Source: a virus. Taken from it: a stretch of 64,000 nucleotides of DNA. The first letter of the stretch is position 1. Every line of letters starts with the position of its first letter. The stretch lies in the IMG/VR virus record IMGVR_UViG_3300046171_000162, positions 1-64,000 of that record. One strand, 5' to 3'. This document shows positions 9,330 to 18,657 of the stretch, in pieces. Both the position numbers and the translations under genes were made by a program. The notes under the pieces were generated by a model. The model ran no database searches. It was not told where the DNA came from and was given only the letters and a program-made list of their open reading frames with translations.

Positions 9330-10789
9330 TGTCTCAACTAGTTGTCAAGAAAAAGAATGAGGTCTATCTACAGATCTCATCGGAACCTCATGTCCATCGT
9401 GAATTGGCAGACTACTTCTCCTTTGAATTACCAGAGGCAAAGTTTCTAAAGCGTCAACCACGATACAGATACTGGGATGGAATGATCCATCTGTACTCAC
9501 CTGGTACAGGTGAACTGTATCATGGTCTCTTGTCACACCTCAAAGAGTGGTGCAAAGAGAGACAGTACGCTATCCGATACGAGGATAATGACTGGTATGG
9601 TGAGGTAGAGGTGGAGAACGATTTTGTTTCTCCCCCTGCTGTTGCAGATTACATGAAACATATCTGTAAGTATAAGCCTAGAGATTATCAGTACATGACT
9701 GTGTACAAGGCGCTCAAGAATAACAGAGGGTTATTTTTGTCACCGACAGGATCTGGTAAATCCCTTATGATTTATTCCATCGTTCGCTATTATGCATCGG
9801 CGGGTAAGAAGATTCTACTGATCGTTCCTACGACTTCTTTGGTAGAACAAATGATAAAGGATTTTAAGGACTATGGATGGAATGCAGACGAATTCTGTCA
9901 CACCATATACTCTGGCAAGGATAAAAATACGGATAAACCAGTTGTTATTTCAACCTGGCAATCAATCTACAAGTTTCCCAAAAGATACTTTGACGACATT
10001 GACTGTGTTATCGGTGACGAAGCACATTTATTTAAGGCAAAGTCACTCACAGGTATCCTCACCAAACTCCACAACGCCAAGTATCGTTTCGGTTTCACAG
10101 GGACCCTCGATGGTAGCAAGACTCATAAGTGGGTCTTGGAGGGTTTGTTTGGTGCATGTGAACAGGTTACGAAGACAGATTCGCTTATTAAGAAAGGGTT
10201 CCTTTCTAACCTACGGATCAAGATCCTAGTCTGTAAACATGACTACAAATACTTCGCTGACTACCATGAGGAGATGGACTACATTGTAGCACATGAGAAG
10301 CGAAATAACCTAATCAAAAATCTTGTCAACGATATTGAAGGCAACACATTAGTTCTCTTTAACTATGTGGAGAAGCATGGTGACCCTTTATACGAACTAA
10401 TAAATAATTACATTAGTGACGACAGAAAAGTATTCTTCGTCCATGGTGGTACTGATACAGAGGATAGGGAACAAGTAAGGGCAATCACAGAAAGCGAATC
10501 TAACGCTGTCATCATTGCATCTTACGGTACGTTTTCCACAGGCATCAACATCAAAAAATTACATAACATCGTATTTGCTTCTCCTTCCAAATCTAGAGTA
10601 AGGAACTTACAATCAATTGGTAGAGTCCTACGTAAAGGAGATGGAAAAGATATTGCTACACTGTATGATATCGCTGACGATATCTCTGGTCGTAAAGATA
10701 ACTATACGTTGAAACATCTTTACGAAAGAGTAACAATATATCAGGAAGAGAACTTTAAGTACGAAACTATAAACATAGACTTAAGGTAA
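9329..10789 (+). CDS. uvsW: UvsW RNA-DNA and DNA helicase
   Basis: 486-residue superfamily 2 helicase that unwinds R-loops and branched DNA, switching the phage to recombination-dependent replication. Visible motifs: Walker A GSGKS (141-145), DEAH in GDEAHLF, motif III GFTGTL, and motif VI QSIGRVLRKG near the C-terminus. The N-terminal DNA-binding region has the KFLKRQPRYRYWDGMI pattern of T4 UvsW. Confidence 0.96.
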   Translation: MSQLVVKKKNEVYLQISSEPHVHRELADYFSFELPEAKFLKRQPRYRYWDGMIHLYSPGTGELYHGLLSHLKEWCKERQYAIRYEDNDWYGEVEVENDFVSPPAVADYMKHICKYKPRDYQYMTVYKALKNNRGLFLSPTGSGKSLMIYSIVRYYASAGKKILLIVPTTSLVEQMIKDFKDYGWNADEFCHTIYSGKDKNTDKPVVISTWQSIYKFPKRYFDDIDCVIGDEAHLFKAKSLTGILTKLHNAKYRFGFTGTLDGSKTHKWVLEGLFGACEQVTKTDSLIKKGFLSNLRIKILVCKHDYKYFADYHEEMDYIVAHEKRNNLIKNLVNDIEGNTLVLFNYVEKHGDPLYELINNYISDDRKVFFVHGGTDTEDREQVRAITESESNAVIIASYGTFSTGINIKKLHNIVFASPSKSRVRNLQSIGRVLRKGDGKDIATLYDIADDISGRKDNYTLKHLYERVTIYQEENFKYETINIDLR

Positions 10790-10791
10790 GT

Positions 10792-11175
10792 ATGGAAGAC
10801 GAATTCTATGCAACATTAAAACTAACATCTAATGAAGAAATTATTGCTAAAGTATGTTACTTGACTGAAGAAGACTGTTTACTTGTAGAGAAACCTTTAC
10901 TAGTAACTAGAGCAAATCAAAAAAGGAATGGTAGATTAGTAGAAGGATTCTCATTAAGTGATTGGGTAGTTAGTTCTTATGAAGAACTATTCATTATAAA
11001 AATGAATCAAGTAGTGACTCTAACAGAGTCAGATGAAAGGATAGTAGGTTTCTATGAACGTCATTTAAGTGATGAACAAGATTCATCTATAAGTAAGATG
11101 TCAAAAGAAATGGGATATCTAGGTAATGTTAATGATCAAAAGAAAAAATTAGAGAAGTTATTTAATAATAGTTAG
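10792..11175 (+). CDS. Sm-like (LSm fold) small protein
   Basis: 127 residues with the layout seen in other short proteins of this window: a first strand with a polar turn (LKLTSNEEIIAKV), a YxxExxxLVEKPLLV stretch, a W in the middle, then a strand (ELFIIKMNQVVTLTESD) and a helical tail. I read this as an Sm-like fold, which would bind RNA as a ring; this is inference. Codon use is visibly more A/T-rich (TTA, AGA, AAT) than in the flanking uvsW and gp55 genes. Confidence 0.55.
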   Translation: MEDEFYATLKLTSNEEIIAKVCYLTEEDCLLVEKPLLVTRANQKRNGRLVEGFSLSDWVVSSYEELFIIKMNQVVTLTESDERIVGFYERHLSDEQDSSISKMSKEMGYLGNVNDQKKKLEKLFNNS

Positions 11176-11273
11176 TAATTAATTAATAGCTATAATGATC
11201 TTGAACCCTTGACAGAGTTATTCTATAGGTGTTAGGTGTATTTGTCAAGCCCCTATGGAAAATGGTGTTGAGG

Positions 11274-11302
11274 TTGACATTAAGTACATTCTGTACTATA
11301 CT
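11274..11302 (+). promoter_or_regulatory. Sigma70 promoter for gp55
   Basis: TTGACA (11274-11279), a 17-base spacer and TATACT (11297-11302), 21 bases before the gp55 start. This is an almost perfect host promoter, so the late sigma factor gene can be read by host polymerase early in infection. Confidence 0.88.
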
Positions 11303-11323
11303 GTCTGAAGCAAACGGTATGGT

Positions 11324-11881
11324 ATGAAGAAAACCAGAACAAAGACAGAGTATTACGTAAACAACAAGGAGTTCCTTGCTGCCGTGATTCTGTTGCGGGA
11401 TTTCTTCCTGGATGGTGAACGTCTGGGACATAAGTCATACCTTGAATCTATCAGGTACTACCGTACCCATAGAGATAGAAGAACAACGGTCAAGTTTAAA
11501 CGATGTTATGAATACCTAGGTGATTGCTTCTCCAAGATTGCTACACACCTATCATACAAACCAAACTTTGTCAACTACATGTTCAGAGAGGACATGATTT
11601 GCGATGGTGTGGAGAACTGTATTCAGTACATCCTTAACTTCGATCCAGAGAAATCTTCTAACCCGTTTGCTTACTTCACCCAGATCATCTACTATGCTTT
11701 CCTTCGTCGCATTCAGAAAGAGAAGCGTCAGTTAGAGATCAAGAGTAAGATCCTAGAGAAGTCTGGACACCAGGAGATCATGCACACAGACACGTATGAT
11801 GGTGACATGGCAGGCATGAATGCCTCTTACTCCGACATGGGTAGCATTAAAGAAAACATTGAAACAAGAATGAACAGATGA
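11324..11881 (+). CDS. 55: Late sigma factor gp55
   Basis: 185-residue sigma70-related factor that directs RNA polymerase to late promoters such as ATAAATA. The region-2-like segment FREDMICDGVENCIQYILNFDPEKSSNPFAYFTQIIYYAFLRRIQKEKR matches the conserved core of the family. It has its own sigma70 promoter and overlaps gp47 as ATGA. Confidence 0.95.
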   Translation: MKKTRTKTEYYVNNKEFLAAVILLRDFFLDGERLGHKSYLESIRYYRTHRDRRTTVKFKRCYEYLGDCFSKIATHLSYKPNFVNYMFREDMICDGVENCIQYILNFDPEKSSNPFAYFTQIIYYAFLRRIQKEKRQLEIKSKILEKSGHQEIMHTDTYDGDMAGMNASYSDMGSIKENIETRMNR

Positions 11882-12921
11882 CTATTGCACTTATTACTGA
11901 TCAACATCTCGATGGTCGTAAGGGTAGTCAGGCATTCTGGAATTACTTCCTCAAGTTCTATGAGGATGTGTTCTTCCCTACACTAGAAAAGAAAGGAATC
12001 AAAGAGATCATCGATCTAGGTGACACGTTTGATAACCGCAAAGCAATTGACTTCAATGTCTGGAACAGGATCCGTGCTCACTACTTTGATCGCCTAGAAG
12101 AGATGGGTATCACTGTACACACAATCCTGGGTAACCACTGTGTGTACTACAAGAATACAAACTCCATCAACTCTCCTGACCTGCTGCTAGGTAACTATGA
12201 CAATATTCGTGTGTACGATGAGGTGTGTACTGTTACTATTGAGGGCACGAGAATTTGTTTTGTCCCTTGGATCAATAGGGAGAACGAAGCGTCCACGATG
12301 GAACATCTCCAGCAGACAGATGCGAAAATTGTGATGGGTCACCTTGAACTTGATGGGTTTGAAGTGACACCAGGCATGAAGATGGAGCACGGTATGGACC
12401 CCAAGGTCTATAAGAACTTCAAGCAAGTCTTCTCTGGTCACTTTCACCACAAGTCAAGCAAGGGTAACATCACATACCTTGGCAATCCTTACCAGATGTT
12501 CTGGAATGATTACGCTGACCAACGTGGATTCCATCTCTACGAACCAGCAACAAACAAACTTCGCATGGTCAAGAATCCATATGACATCTTCAAGAAGGTC
12601 TTCTACAACGATGTAGATAAGGACATGGTTCTAGACTACACCGAGTACAAAGATACCTTTGTCAAACTGGTTGTGGAAGAGAAGCGTGACTACTACAAGT
12701 TTGAGAAGGTTGTGGAAAACCTGTACAATGCAGGTGTGCATGACATCAAAGTTGTAGAGACTCTGGTTGATGAAGACAACGTAGAGGAACCAGACCTGGA
12801 AGTCAAAGACACACTGACATTACTCAATGAGTACATCGATGAGGTAGAGATGACCGTAGAGAAATCTGACCTGAAGAAACTGATGAGATCGCTATATATT
12901 GAAAGTTGCGAGATGGTCTAA
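11878..12921 (+). CDS. 47: Recombination endonuclease subunit gp47 (Mre11/SbcD type)
   Basis: 347-residue metallophosphoesterase that works with gp46 to resect DNA ends. All metal-binding motifs are visible: ITDQHLD at the N-terminus, DLGDTFDNR, LGNHC, MGHLELDGF and FSGHFHHKS. The gp46 partner lies one small gene downstream. Confidence 0.97.
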   Translation: MTIALITDQHLDGRKGSQAFWNYFLKFYEDVFFPTLEKKGIKEIIDLGDTFDNRKAIDFNVWNRIRAHYFDRLEEMGITVHTILGNHCVYYKNTNSINSPDLLLGNYDNIRVYDEVCTVTIEGTRICFVPWINRENEASTMEHLQQTDAKIVMGHLELDGFEVTPGMKMEHGMDPKVYKNFKQVFSGHFHHKSSKGNITYLGNPYQMFWNDYADQRGFHLYEPATNKLRMVKNPYDIFKKVFYNDVDKDMVLDYTEYKDTFVKLVVEEKRDYYKFEKVVENLYNAGVHDIKVVETLVDEDNVEEPDLEVKDTLTLLNEYIDEVEMTVEKSDLKKLMRSLYIESCEMV

Positions 12922-13190
12922 TGTCTTACATCTTAACTCTCAAGGACAAGCCAGAAGGTGTGTTCTCTATAGTCGATAGAGATAGTGGAGACCACGTTGT
13001 GCCGATCTTTGATGAGTTGGATGACTGTGAGCGTTATGCCATTCAGTTGACCGAGTGTGAGACTGGACTGCAGTTAGCATTGGTAGAAATAGACAAGAAT
13101 TTAATAGTAGGAGCATGCGAGCAGAGAGATCAAAAGTATGCTATAATCACAGTGGACGACTTCATTATACCCCCTGACGAATTTCCATGA
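12921..13190 (+). CDS. DUF3110-like protein between gp47 and gp46
   Basis: 89 residues if started at the ATG that shares one base with the gp47 stop; a TTG 15 bases upstream is less likely. The pattern YILTLKDKPEGVFSIVD....VPIFDELDDCERYAIQL..C resembles the cyanobacterial DUF3110 family (EGI(Y/H)SL ... FEEEDDA.RYA.LLE), whose role I do not know. Its place inside the nuclease operon and ATGA overlap with gp46 suggest co-translation. Confidence 0.7.
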   Translation: MSYILTLKDKPEGVFSIVDRDSGDHVVPIFDELDDCERYAIQLTECETGLQLALVEIDKNLIVGACEQRDQKYAIITVDDFIIPPDEFP

Positions 13191-14917
13191 TTACGTTTGA
13201 AAAAGTTCGCTGGAAGAATTTTCTTTCTACTGGCAACACCTTTACTGAAGTCGATCTGACTGCCAACAAAACCAATCTTATCATTGGTACTAACGGAGCG
13301 GGTAAGAGCACCATTTTGGATGCCCTTACCTTTTCTTTGTTTAGTAAACCTTTTCGTAAAGTGAACAAACCGATGCTGGTCAACAGCGTCAATGAAAAGG
13401 ATTGTATGGTGGAGATCGAATTCAAGATTGGTCCTAACGAATTTGTCGTCAAGCGTGGTATCAAACCAGCGAAGTTCGAGATCTGGCAGAATGGGGCAAT
13501 GCTAGATCAGTCCAGTAATGCTGCTGACTATCAGAAGCATCTGGAACAGAACATCCTGAAGATGAACTATAAGTCGTTCACTCAAATCGTTGTGCTAGGT
13601 TCGTCAACGTTCGTTCCGTTCATGCGACTGCCTCTAGCACAGCGTAGAGAAATTATTGAAGACATCCTGGACATCCAGATCTTCTCGATGATGAACATCG
13701 CTCTCAAAGATAAGATGAAGTCTTCTACTGAAGAGATGAGAGAGGTTGATTACAGTTGTGACATGGCAGATCAAAAGATTGACATGCAACGTCGGTTGAT
13801 TGATCAGTTGTCCACTCGTGATGAGTCCCTGATCAAAGAGAAGCAGCAGTACATTGACAAATTGTTAGGAGAAGAAGAGATTTGTCAAGGATCCGTATCC
13901 AAACTTCATGAAGAAAGTGAAAAACTTTATGAAGATTTAAGTGGTTTAGAAAGCGCGAACAAGAAACTCCTGACTTTAAACAACTTGAAAGGAAAACTTA
14001 CAAACAAATGTACGACTTACAAGAAACAGCACGAGTTTTTTGAGGAGAACGACACATGTCCTACGTGTAGTCAATCTATATCTAAAGAAGTTAAAGAAAA
14101 CAAATCAGGTATCATTAGAAGTCAAGTCAAAGAACTTGTCCTCGCTATCGAAGAACTTCGATGCAACATTCTCGATGAGCAAGAGAGAAGTGAACAACAC
14201 CTGGTCAAAAGCAAGGAGTTGAATGACATCCAGCAGAAGATTGCTGGTCACAATGCTACTGTTACACGCATCAATAAGAACGTCAGGCAACTGATGACAG
14301 ATGTAGAAACATTACAAAATTCCAAAGATGATAACTCCGAGGAAGAAGAGAAGTTAAAATACTTGTTGGAAGAACGTGATAACCTGAAGAAGCAAATTGC
14401 CCTCGTCAAAAAAGATAGAGACACTTTGCTAGCAGCATCTCATCTCCTGAAAGATAATGGTATCAAAACCAGAATCATCAAGAGATACTTGCCAGTGATG
14501 AACAAACTCATCAACCAGTATCTTCAGAACATGGACTTCTACATCAACTTCGCATTGAATGAGAACTTTGAGGAAACGATCAAGTCGCGGTTTAGGGATA
14601 TCTTTTCTTACGAATCTTTCTCCGAGGGAGAGAAAGCTCGTATTGATATTGCTCTGCTGCTTACTTGGCGTTCTATCGCTAAACTTAAGAATAGCGTTGA
14701 CACTAACATCCTTATCCTCGATGAAATCTTTGATGGTTCTCTTGACAACAACGGCACTGGTGAACTAGGTTGGATCCTACGCAACTTCGATGACAATACA
14801 AACGTGTTCGTCATCAGTCACAAGGAGAGTTTGGAGGGGAAATTCGACAGAACTCTCGTGTGTGAGAAGGTCAAGAACTTCTCCGTCGTCAAGGAGACAC
14901 TTGCAGAAGCGGTCTAG
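13187..14917 (+). CDS. 46: Recombination endonuclease subunit gp46 (Rad50/SbcC type)
   Basis: 576-residue SMC-like ATPase partner of gp47. Walker A is GTNGAGKST near residues 34-42. A long coiled coil follows, split by a zinc hook CPTCSQ (Cys at about 291 and 294). The ABC signature SEGEKARIDIALLL and Walker B LILDEIFDGSLD close the head domain. A strong terminator follows at once. Confidence 0.97.
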   Translation: MITFEKVRWKNFLSTGNTFTEVDLTANKTNLIIGTNGAGKSTILDALTFSLFSKPFRKVNKPMLVNSVNEKDCMVEIEFKIGPNEFVVKRGIKPAKFEIWQNGAMLDQSSNAADYQKHLEQNILKMNYKSFTQIVVLGSSTFVPFMRLPLAQRREIIEDILDIQIFSMMNIALKDKMKSSTEEMREVDYSCDMADQKIDMQRRLIDQLSTRDESLIKEKQQYIDKLLGEEEICQGSVSKLHEESEKLYEDLSGLESANKKLLTLNNLKGKLTNKCTTYKKQHEFFEENDTCPTCSQSISKEVKENKSGIIRSQVKELVLAIEELRCNILDEQERSEQHLVKSKELNDIQQKIAGHNATVTRINKNVRQLMTDVETLQNSKDDNSEEEEKLKYLLEERDNLKKQIALVKKDRDTLLAASHLLKDNGIKTRIIKRYLPVMNKLINQYLQNMDFYINFALNENFEETIKSRFRDIFSYESFSEGEKARIDIALLLTWRSIAKLKNSVDTNILILDEIFDGSLDNNGTGELGWILRNFDDNTNVFVISHKESLEGKFDRTLVCEKVKNFSVVKETLAEAV

Positions 14918-14942
14918 GGGTGCCTTCGGGCACCCTTTTTTT
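14918..14942 (+). terminator. Terminator after gp46
   Basis: A 7-bp stem GGGTGCC/GGCACCC with TTCG tetraloop starts at the base after the stop codon and is followed by seven T. Confidence 0.93.
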
Positions 14943-14945
14943 GTA

Positions 14946-14951
14946 TATACT
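14946..14951 (+). promoter_or_regulatory. -10-like TATACT behind the gp46 terminator
   Basis: TATACT starts 4 bases after the T-tract and 24 bases before the next start codon. No good -35 box is present at 16-18 bases, so a phage activator would be needed. The same placement recurs at other terminators in the window. Confidence 0.4.
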
Positions 14952-14974
14952 ATGTGCATCAACGCAAGAGACCG

Positions 14975-17095
14975 ATGAACACCGCAGAAATCAAAGGTAA
15001 CCTCGCTCGCCTACTCGCTACAGAGAACCTCGTGGTTGAGCATCGTAAGGTCCCCACAGCGTCCTTCAATGTTGACACTCGTGTCCTTACCCTGCCCATC
15101 TGGAACGCTTCTAACAGCGTCTACGACCTGCTGGTGGGTCATGAGGTCGGTCATGCCCTCTACACACCCAACATTGACTGGGCAGAGGTAGCAAAGGTGC
15201 CCAAGGATTATGTCAACGTGGTGGAAGATGCTCGCATCGAGAAACTAATGAAGAGAAAATACCCTGGTTTGTCCAAGACTTTCTTCAAAGGTTACCAAGA
15301 ACTCGACAACCAAGACTTCTTCTCGATCAACGATGAAGCACTGGATAACATCTCTTTCATCGACCGTATCAATCTCCACTGCAAGATTGGTGCCTTCTCT
15401 GCCATGCCTTTCAGTGATGAGGAGCGTGTGATGGTGAAGAAAGTGGAGAATTGTGAGACTTTTGACGACGTTATTGCTGTCTGTCAGGAGATCTATGCCT
15501 ATTCCCAGCAGGAAAAGCACGTAGATGCACCTGTAGATCCACAATCTGGTGCTGCTCAAGGCACTATGGAGAAGGTTGAGTCACAAGAATCCAAGCAACC
15601 CAGTGATACTCCAAGTAACGATGGCGCACAATCTGTGCAGCAACCTGACAATGATCAAGGTGAACTAGGAGAGGGTGAAGTAGCAGCTGGTGGTTCTGCT
15701 GGTGGTGACACTGCTGAAACTCAACGTTCTTTCGATGAAAAGGTCCAAGATCTAGTCGAAAATGCACCGTATCATTCTGATCCTGTGTACGTTGAGATTC
15801 CTACGATGAACATCGACCAGATTATTGTGGACCACGCAGTGCTTCAGAAGCACATTGAGGCACACTATGCTGAAAATGCACACAATCGTTACGATGATCC
15901 CATCGGATTTGTCACTAACAAGTACAATGAGTACAAGAAATCAGCAGCGAAAGAGGTAGGTTACCTGGTCAAAGAGTTTGAGTGTAAGAAGGCAGCAGAC
16001 TCTCATGCTCGCACTACAACTGCACGTACTGGTGTGCTTGATACAGCAAAACTGCACCAATACAAGTACAATGAGGACCTGTTCAAGAAGATTTCTATCC
16101 TTCCTGACGGTAAAAACCATGGAATGATCTTCATTCTTGACTGGTCTGGGTCCATGTCGAACTATCTTCAGGACACAATCAAGCAATTGCTGTCCCTGGT
16201 GTGGTTCTGTCGCAAGGTAAACATTCCTTTTGAGGTTTATGCCTTCACATATGAGTGGCACCGTCGCTTCCTTGACCCAGATGAGCATGACTATGACCCG
16301 ACAATCGTGGAAGAGAAATGTGTCCGTGAGGAGAACAAATTAGTTTTCCACAAGCGGTTTTCTCTCCTGAATGTGCTGTCATCTCGTGCCAACACCAAGA
16401 ATTTTGATCGTCAGTGCTGCAATCTGTTCAGCATCAGTTACTTCATGAACATGTATGGTGTCACTACACCTGCTGGTTTGGACTTGAGTGGCACTCCATT
16501 GAACGAATCAATCATTTCTTTGCATGAAATCATCCCCATGTTCAAGAAAATGACTGGTGTTCAGAAGATCAACACTGTGATTCTGACTGATGGTGAGTCA
16601 AACAACATCAGCTACAATGTTTCTATCAAAGCTGAAGGTCGTCACTGCTACTGGGGTCAACGTGCTGTGTCTCATGACGTTCGACTGCGTGATCGTAAGA
16701 CTGGACACGTTTCTCGCTCTGTTAGTTCTAATTTCAATGACAATATCACCACTCTTTTGCTTGAGAACTTGCGTCAAAACTATCCTGACGTGAACTTCCT
16801 TGGTTTCAGAATCCTGACTGGTGGTGATTTTTCTTACTTGTATCGAAATACATACAATGAAACTGCCGACAACGTTCTTAAGAAGTGGCGAAAGGATAAG
16901 TCTTTCGTCTTCACCAAGCAACTTGGATTCCAGTCCCTGTACCTGATTGCATCTACTTCAGTCAATCAATCTTCCGAGTTTGAAGTCAAGGAAGATGCTA
17001 CCAAGGCACAGATCGCCAAGGCATTCAAGACTATGTTGAAGGCAAAGACTACGAACAAGAAAATCTTGTCCTCCTTTGTCGATATGGTCGCCTAA
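14975..17095 (+). CDS. CobT-like protein: zincin HExxH plus VWA domain
   Basis: 706 residues from the ATG at 14975; a GTG at 14954 is too close to the -10-like box. The N-terminal region has HEVGH (56-60) followed by NVVEDARIEKLMKRKYPGL, a layout like the metal site and EDARxE stretch of cobaltochelatase CobT. An acidic Gln/Ser/Gly linker follows (about 190-250). The C-terminal half is a VWA domain with the MIDAS motif DWSGSMS beginning at D389. The CobS-like ATPase is next door, so the two probably form a MoxR/VWA-type chaperone pair. True cobalt chelation would also need CobN, not present here. Confidence 0.8.
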   Translation: MNTAEIKGNLARLLATENLVVEHRKVPTASFNVDTRVLTLPIWNASNSVYDLLVGHEVGHALYTPNIDWAEVAKVPKDYVNVVEDARIEKLMKRKYPGLSKTFFKGYQELDNQDFFSINDEALDNISFIDRINLHCKIGAFSAMPFSDEERVMVKKVENCETFDDVIAVCQEIYAYSQQEKHVDAPVDPQSGAAQGTMEKVESQESKQPSDTPSNDGAQSVQQPDNDQGELGEGEVAAGGSAGGDTAETQRSFDEKVQDLVENAPYHSDPVYVEIPTMNIDQIIVDHAVLQKHIEAHYAENAHNRYDDPIGFVTNKYNEYKKSAAKEVGYLVKEFECKKAADSHARTTTARTGVLDTAKLHQYKYNEDLFKKISILPDGKNHGMIFILDWSGSMSNYLQDTIKQLLSLVWFCRKVNIPFEVYAFTYEWHRRFLDPDEHDYDPTIVEEKCVREENKLVFHKRFSLLNVLSSRANTKNFDRQCCNLFSISYFMNMYGVTTPAGLDLSGTPLNESIISLHEIIPMFKKMTGVQKINTVILTDGESNNISYNVSIKAEGRHCYWGQRAVSHDVRLRDRKTGHVSRSVSSNFNDNITTLLLENLRQNYPDVNFLGFRILTGGDFSYLYRNTYNETADNVLKKWRKDKSFVFTKQLGFQSLYLIASTSVNQSSEFEVKEDATKAQIAKAFKTMLKAKTTNKKILSSFVDMVA

Positions 17096-17107
17096 AAAAC
17101 CGTCCAC

Positions 17108-17141
17108 TGCCCCTGGTTTCAGGGGCATCATGCCCTATAAT
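17108..17141 (+). promoter_or_regulatory. Hairpin followed by TATAAT upstream of cobS-like gene
   Basis: An 8-bp perfect stem TGCCCCTG/CAGGGGCA with a 4-base loop (17108-17127) has no T-tract, so it may be an RNA stabiliser or weak terminator. TATAAT lies at 17136-17141, 23 bases before the next start; no clear -35 box is seen. Confidence 0.5.
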
Positions 17142-17163
17142 AAGTTCATCGACACAAAGACCA

Positions 17164-18228
17164 ATGCCTCGTTCCGCTAACATCGACCCTGTTGTCCTCA
17201 CCCAGTATCTCTCCGATAACTTTGGCAATGAGTTTGGTAGTCAAGCAGTTCTGAAAGCTGCTGATGAGTTTGGAGTCTCCTACCCCACCATCTGCAAACG
17301 CCTTGATCAATACAAGGTCGGATATGGTAAGTGGAGTCTCACTGCCGAGCAAATTGAAGTACAATATAATGCACCCGCTGCAGAACCTGCAGTAGAACTC
17401 AACCTTATCCCCCAGAAAGATGATACCTTCGTCCAGTTTGGTGATTTCGCTGATATTAAAAAAATTATTAAGTCCCGTCTCTTCTACCCTGCGTTTATCA
17501 CGGGTCTCTCGGGCAATGGTAAAACGTTCGGTATCGAGCAAGCGTGTGCTCAACTCGGACGGGAACTGATTCGTGTAAACATTACTGTAGAAACTGATGA
17601 AGACGATCTTATTGGTGGGTTTCGTCTTGTGGACGGCAACACTGTATGGCATAACGGTCCAGTCATCGAAGCGTTACAACGCGGTGCGGTCCTGCTCCTT
17701 GACGAGATTGACCTTGCCTCCAGCAAAATCCTTTGTCTACAATCCGTGCTCGAAGGAAAGGGAATCTTTCTGAAAAAGATTGGTAAGTTCATTCAACCTA
17801 CTGATGGATTCACTGTGGTTGCCACTGCAAACACCAAGGGTAAGGGTTCTGATGACGGTCGCTTCATTGGCACCAACGTTCTGAACGAAGCATTCCTTGA
17901 GCGTTTCCCAATCACCTTCGAGCAAGAGTATCCTACTCCTGCTGTTGAATCGAAGATCCTTTCAAAACTCTGTGAAGATGATGAGTTCGTCACCAAACTG
18001 GTAGACTGGGCAGACATCATTCGCAAGACCTTTCGTGATGGTGGTATCGATGAGGTGATCAGCACTCGCCGCCTGGTCCACATTGTCCAAGCGTACAAGA
18101 TCTTCGGTAAGCGTATGAAGTCTATCGAAGTTTGCACCAATCGTTTCGACGAAGAAACCAAAACGTCCTTTATTGAACTCTACGACAAAATTGATGAGAA
18201 TGCCGAATCACCTGACCAAGATGCATAA
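17164..18228 (+). CDS. cobS: CobS-like AAA+ ATPase
   Basis: 354 residues. A MoxR/CobS-type AAA+ domain has Walker A GLSGNGKT (114-121) and Walker B LLLDEIDLAS, with an ATANTKGKG sensor segment. The first 55 residues contain a helix-turn-helix-like stretch (AADEFGVSYPTICKRLDQY). Cyanophage homologues are commonly annotated as cobaltochelatase subunit CobS for cobalamin synthesis. The adjacent VWA protein fits either that or a more general metal-insertion or remodelling role. Confidence 0.88.
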   Translation: MPRSANIDPVVLTQYLSDNFGNEFGSQAVLKAADEFGVSYPTICKRLDQYKVGYGKWSLTAEQIEVQYNAPAAEPAVELNLIPQKDDTFVQFGDFADIKKIIKSRLFYPAFITGLSGNGKTFGIEQACAQLGRELIRVNITVETDEDDLIGGFRLVDGNTVWHNGPVIEALQRGAVLLLDEIDLASSKILCLQSVLEGKGIFLKKIGKFIQPTDGFTVVATANTKGKGSDDGRFIGTNVLNEAFLERFPITFEQEYPTPAVESKILSKLCEDDEFVTKLVDWADIIRKTFRDGGIDEVISTRRLVHIVQAYKIFGKRMKSIEVCTNRFDEETKTSFIELYDKIDENAESPDQDA

Positions 18229-18373
18229 TTACATCGGTAGCATTGCAATGCTGAAGACTGGGAAGTCAGTCAAAATCCTCGGCGGTACGGGTCTGGAACT
18301 CTATGTTCAGACCCTTGACGGATCCGTTGAGAGGTGCTATCATAATCAACTGGAGTACATCTATCAAGCATGA
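18221..18373 (+). CDS. Small protein of unknown function
   Basis: 50 residues from the ATG that overlaps the cobS-like stop by 8 bases. The sequence is beta-rich (SVKILGGTGLELYVQTLDG) and could be a small barrel. It overlaps the next start as ATGA, consistent with a coupled operon. No function recognised. Confidence 0.6.
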   Translation: MHNYIGSIAMLKTGKSVKILGGTGLELYVQTLDGSVERCYHNQLEYIYQA

Positions 18374-18657
18374 CTTTCAAATATAATGAAGATGCTCTGT
18401 TAAAGGAGCTACGTGATTACATTTCTGCAACTTATGAACAACACTATTCTGCTGGTAACGACAGCATTCAAACGTTAGACCTGATCGAAGCATGTGGTGA
18501 TGCAGAGGCATTCTGCCGTAGCAACATCCTCAAGTATGCTTCTAGGTATGACAAGAAGGGCACTGCCCGTCGTGATATCGTCAAGATCCTTCACTACGGT
18601 CTGCTTCTCTTGCATTTCTCTGACAAGTCTAACGTTACTGAACCCTACAACCAATGA
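18370..18657 (+). CDS. DUF3310-like small protein
   Basis: 95 residues. The segment IQTLDLIEACGDAEAFCRSNILKYASRYDKKGTARRDIVKILHY follows the DUF3310 pattern (IE..G..F..GN.IKY..R...K....D..K...Y), a family of short phage proteins of unknown role. It sits between the cobS-like gene and the sliding clamp with ATGA overlaps on both sides. Confidence 0.7.
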   Translation: MTFKYNEDALLKELRDYISATYEQHYSAGNDSIQTLDLIEACGDAEAFCRSNILKYASRYDKKGTARRDIVKILHYGLLLLHFSDKSNVTEPYNQ

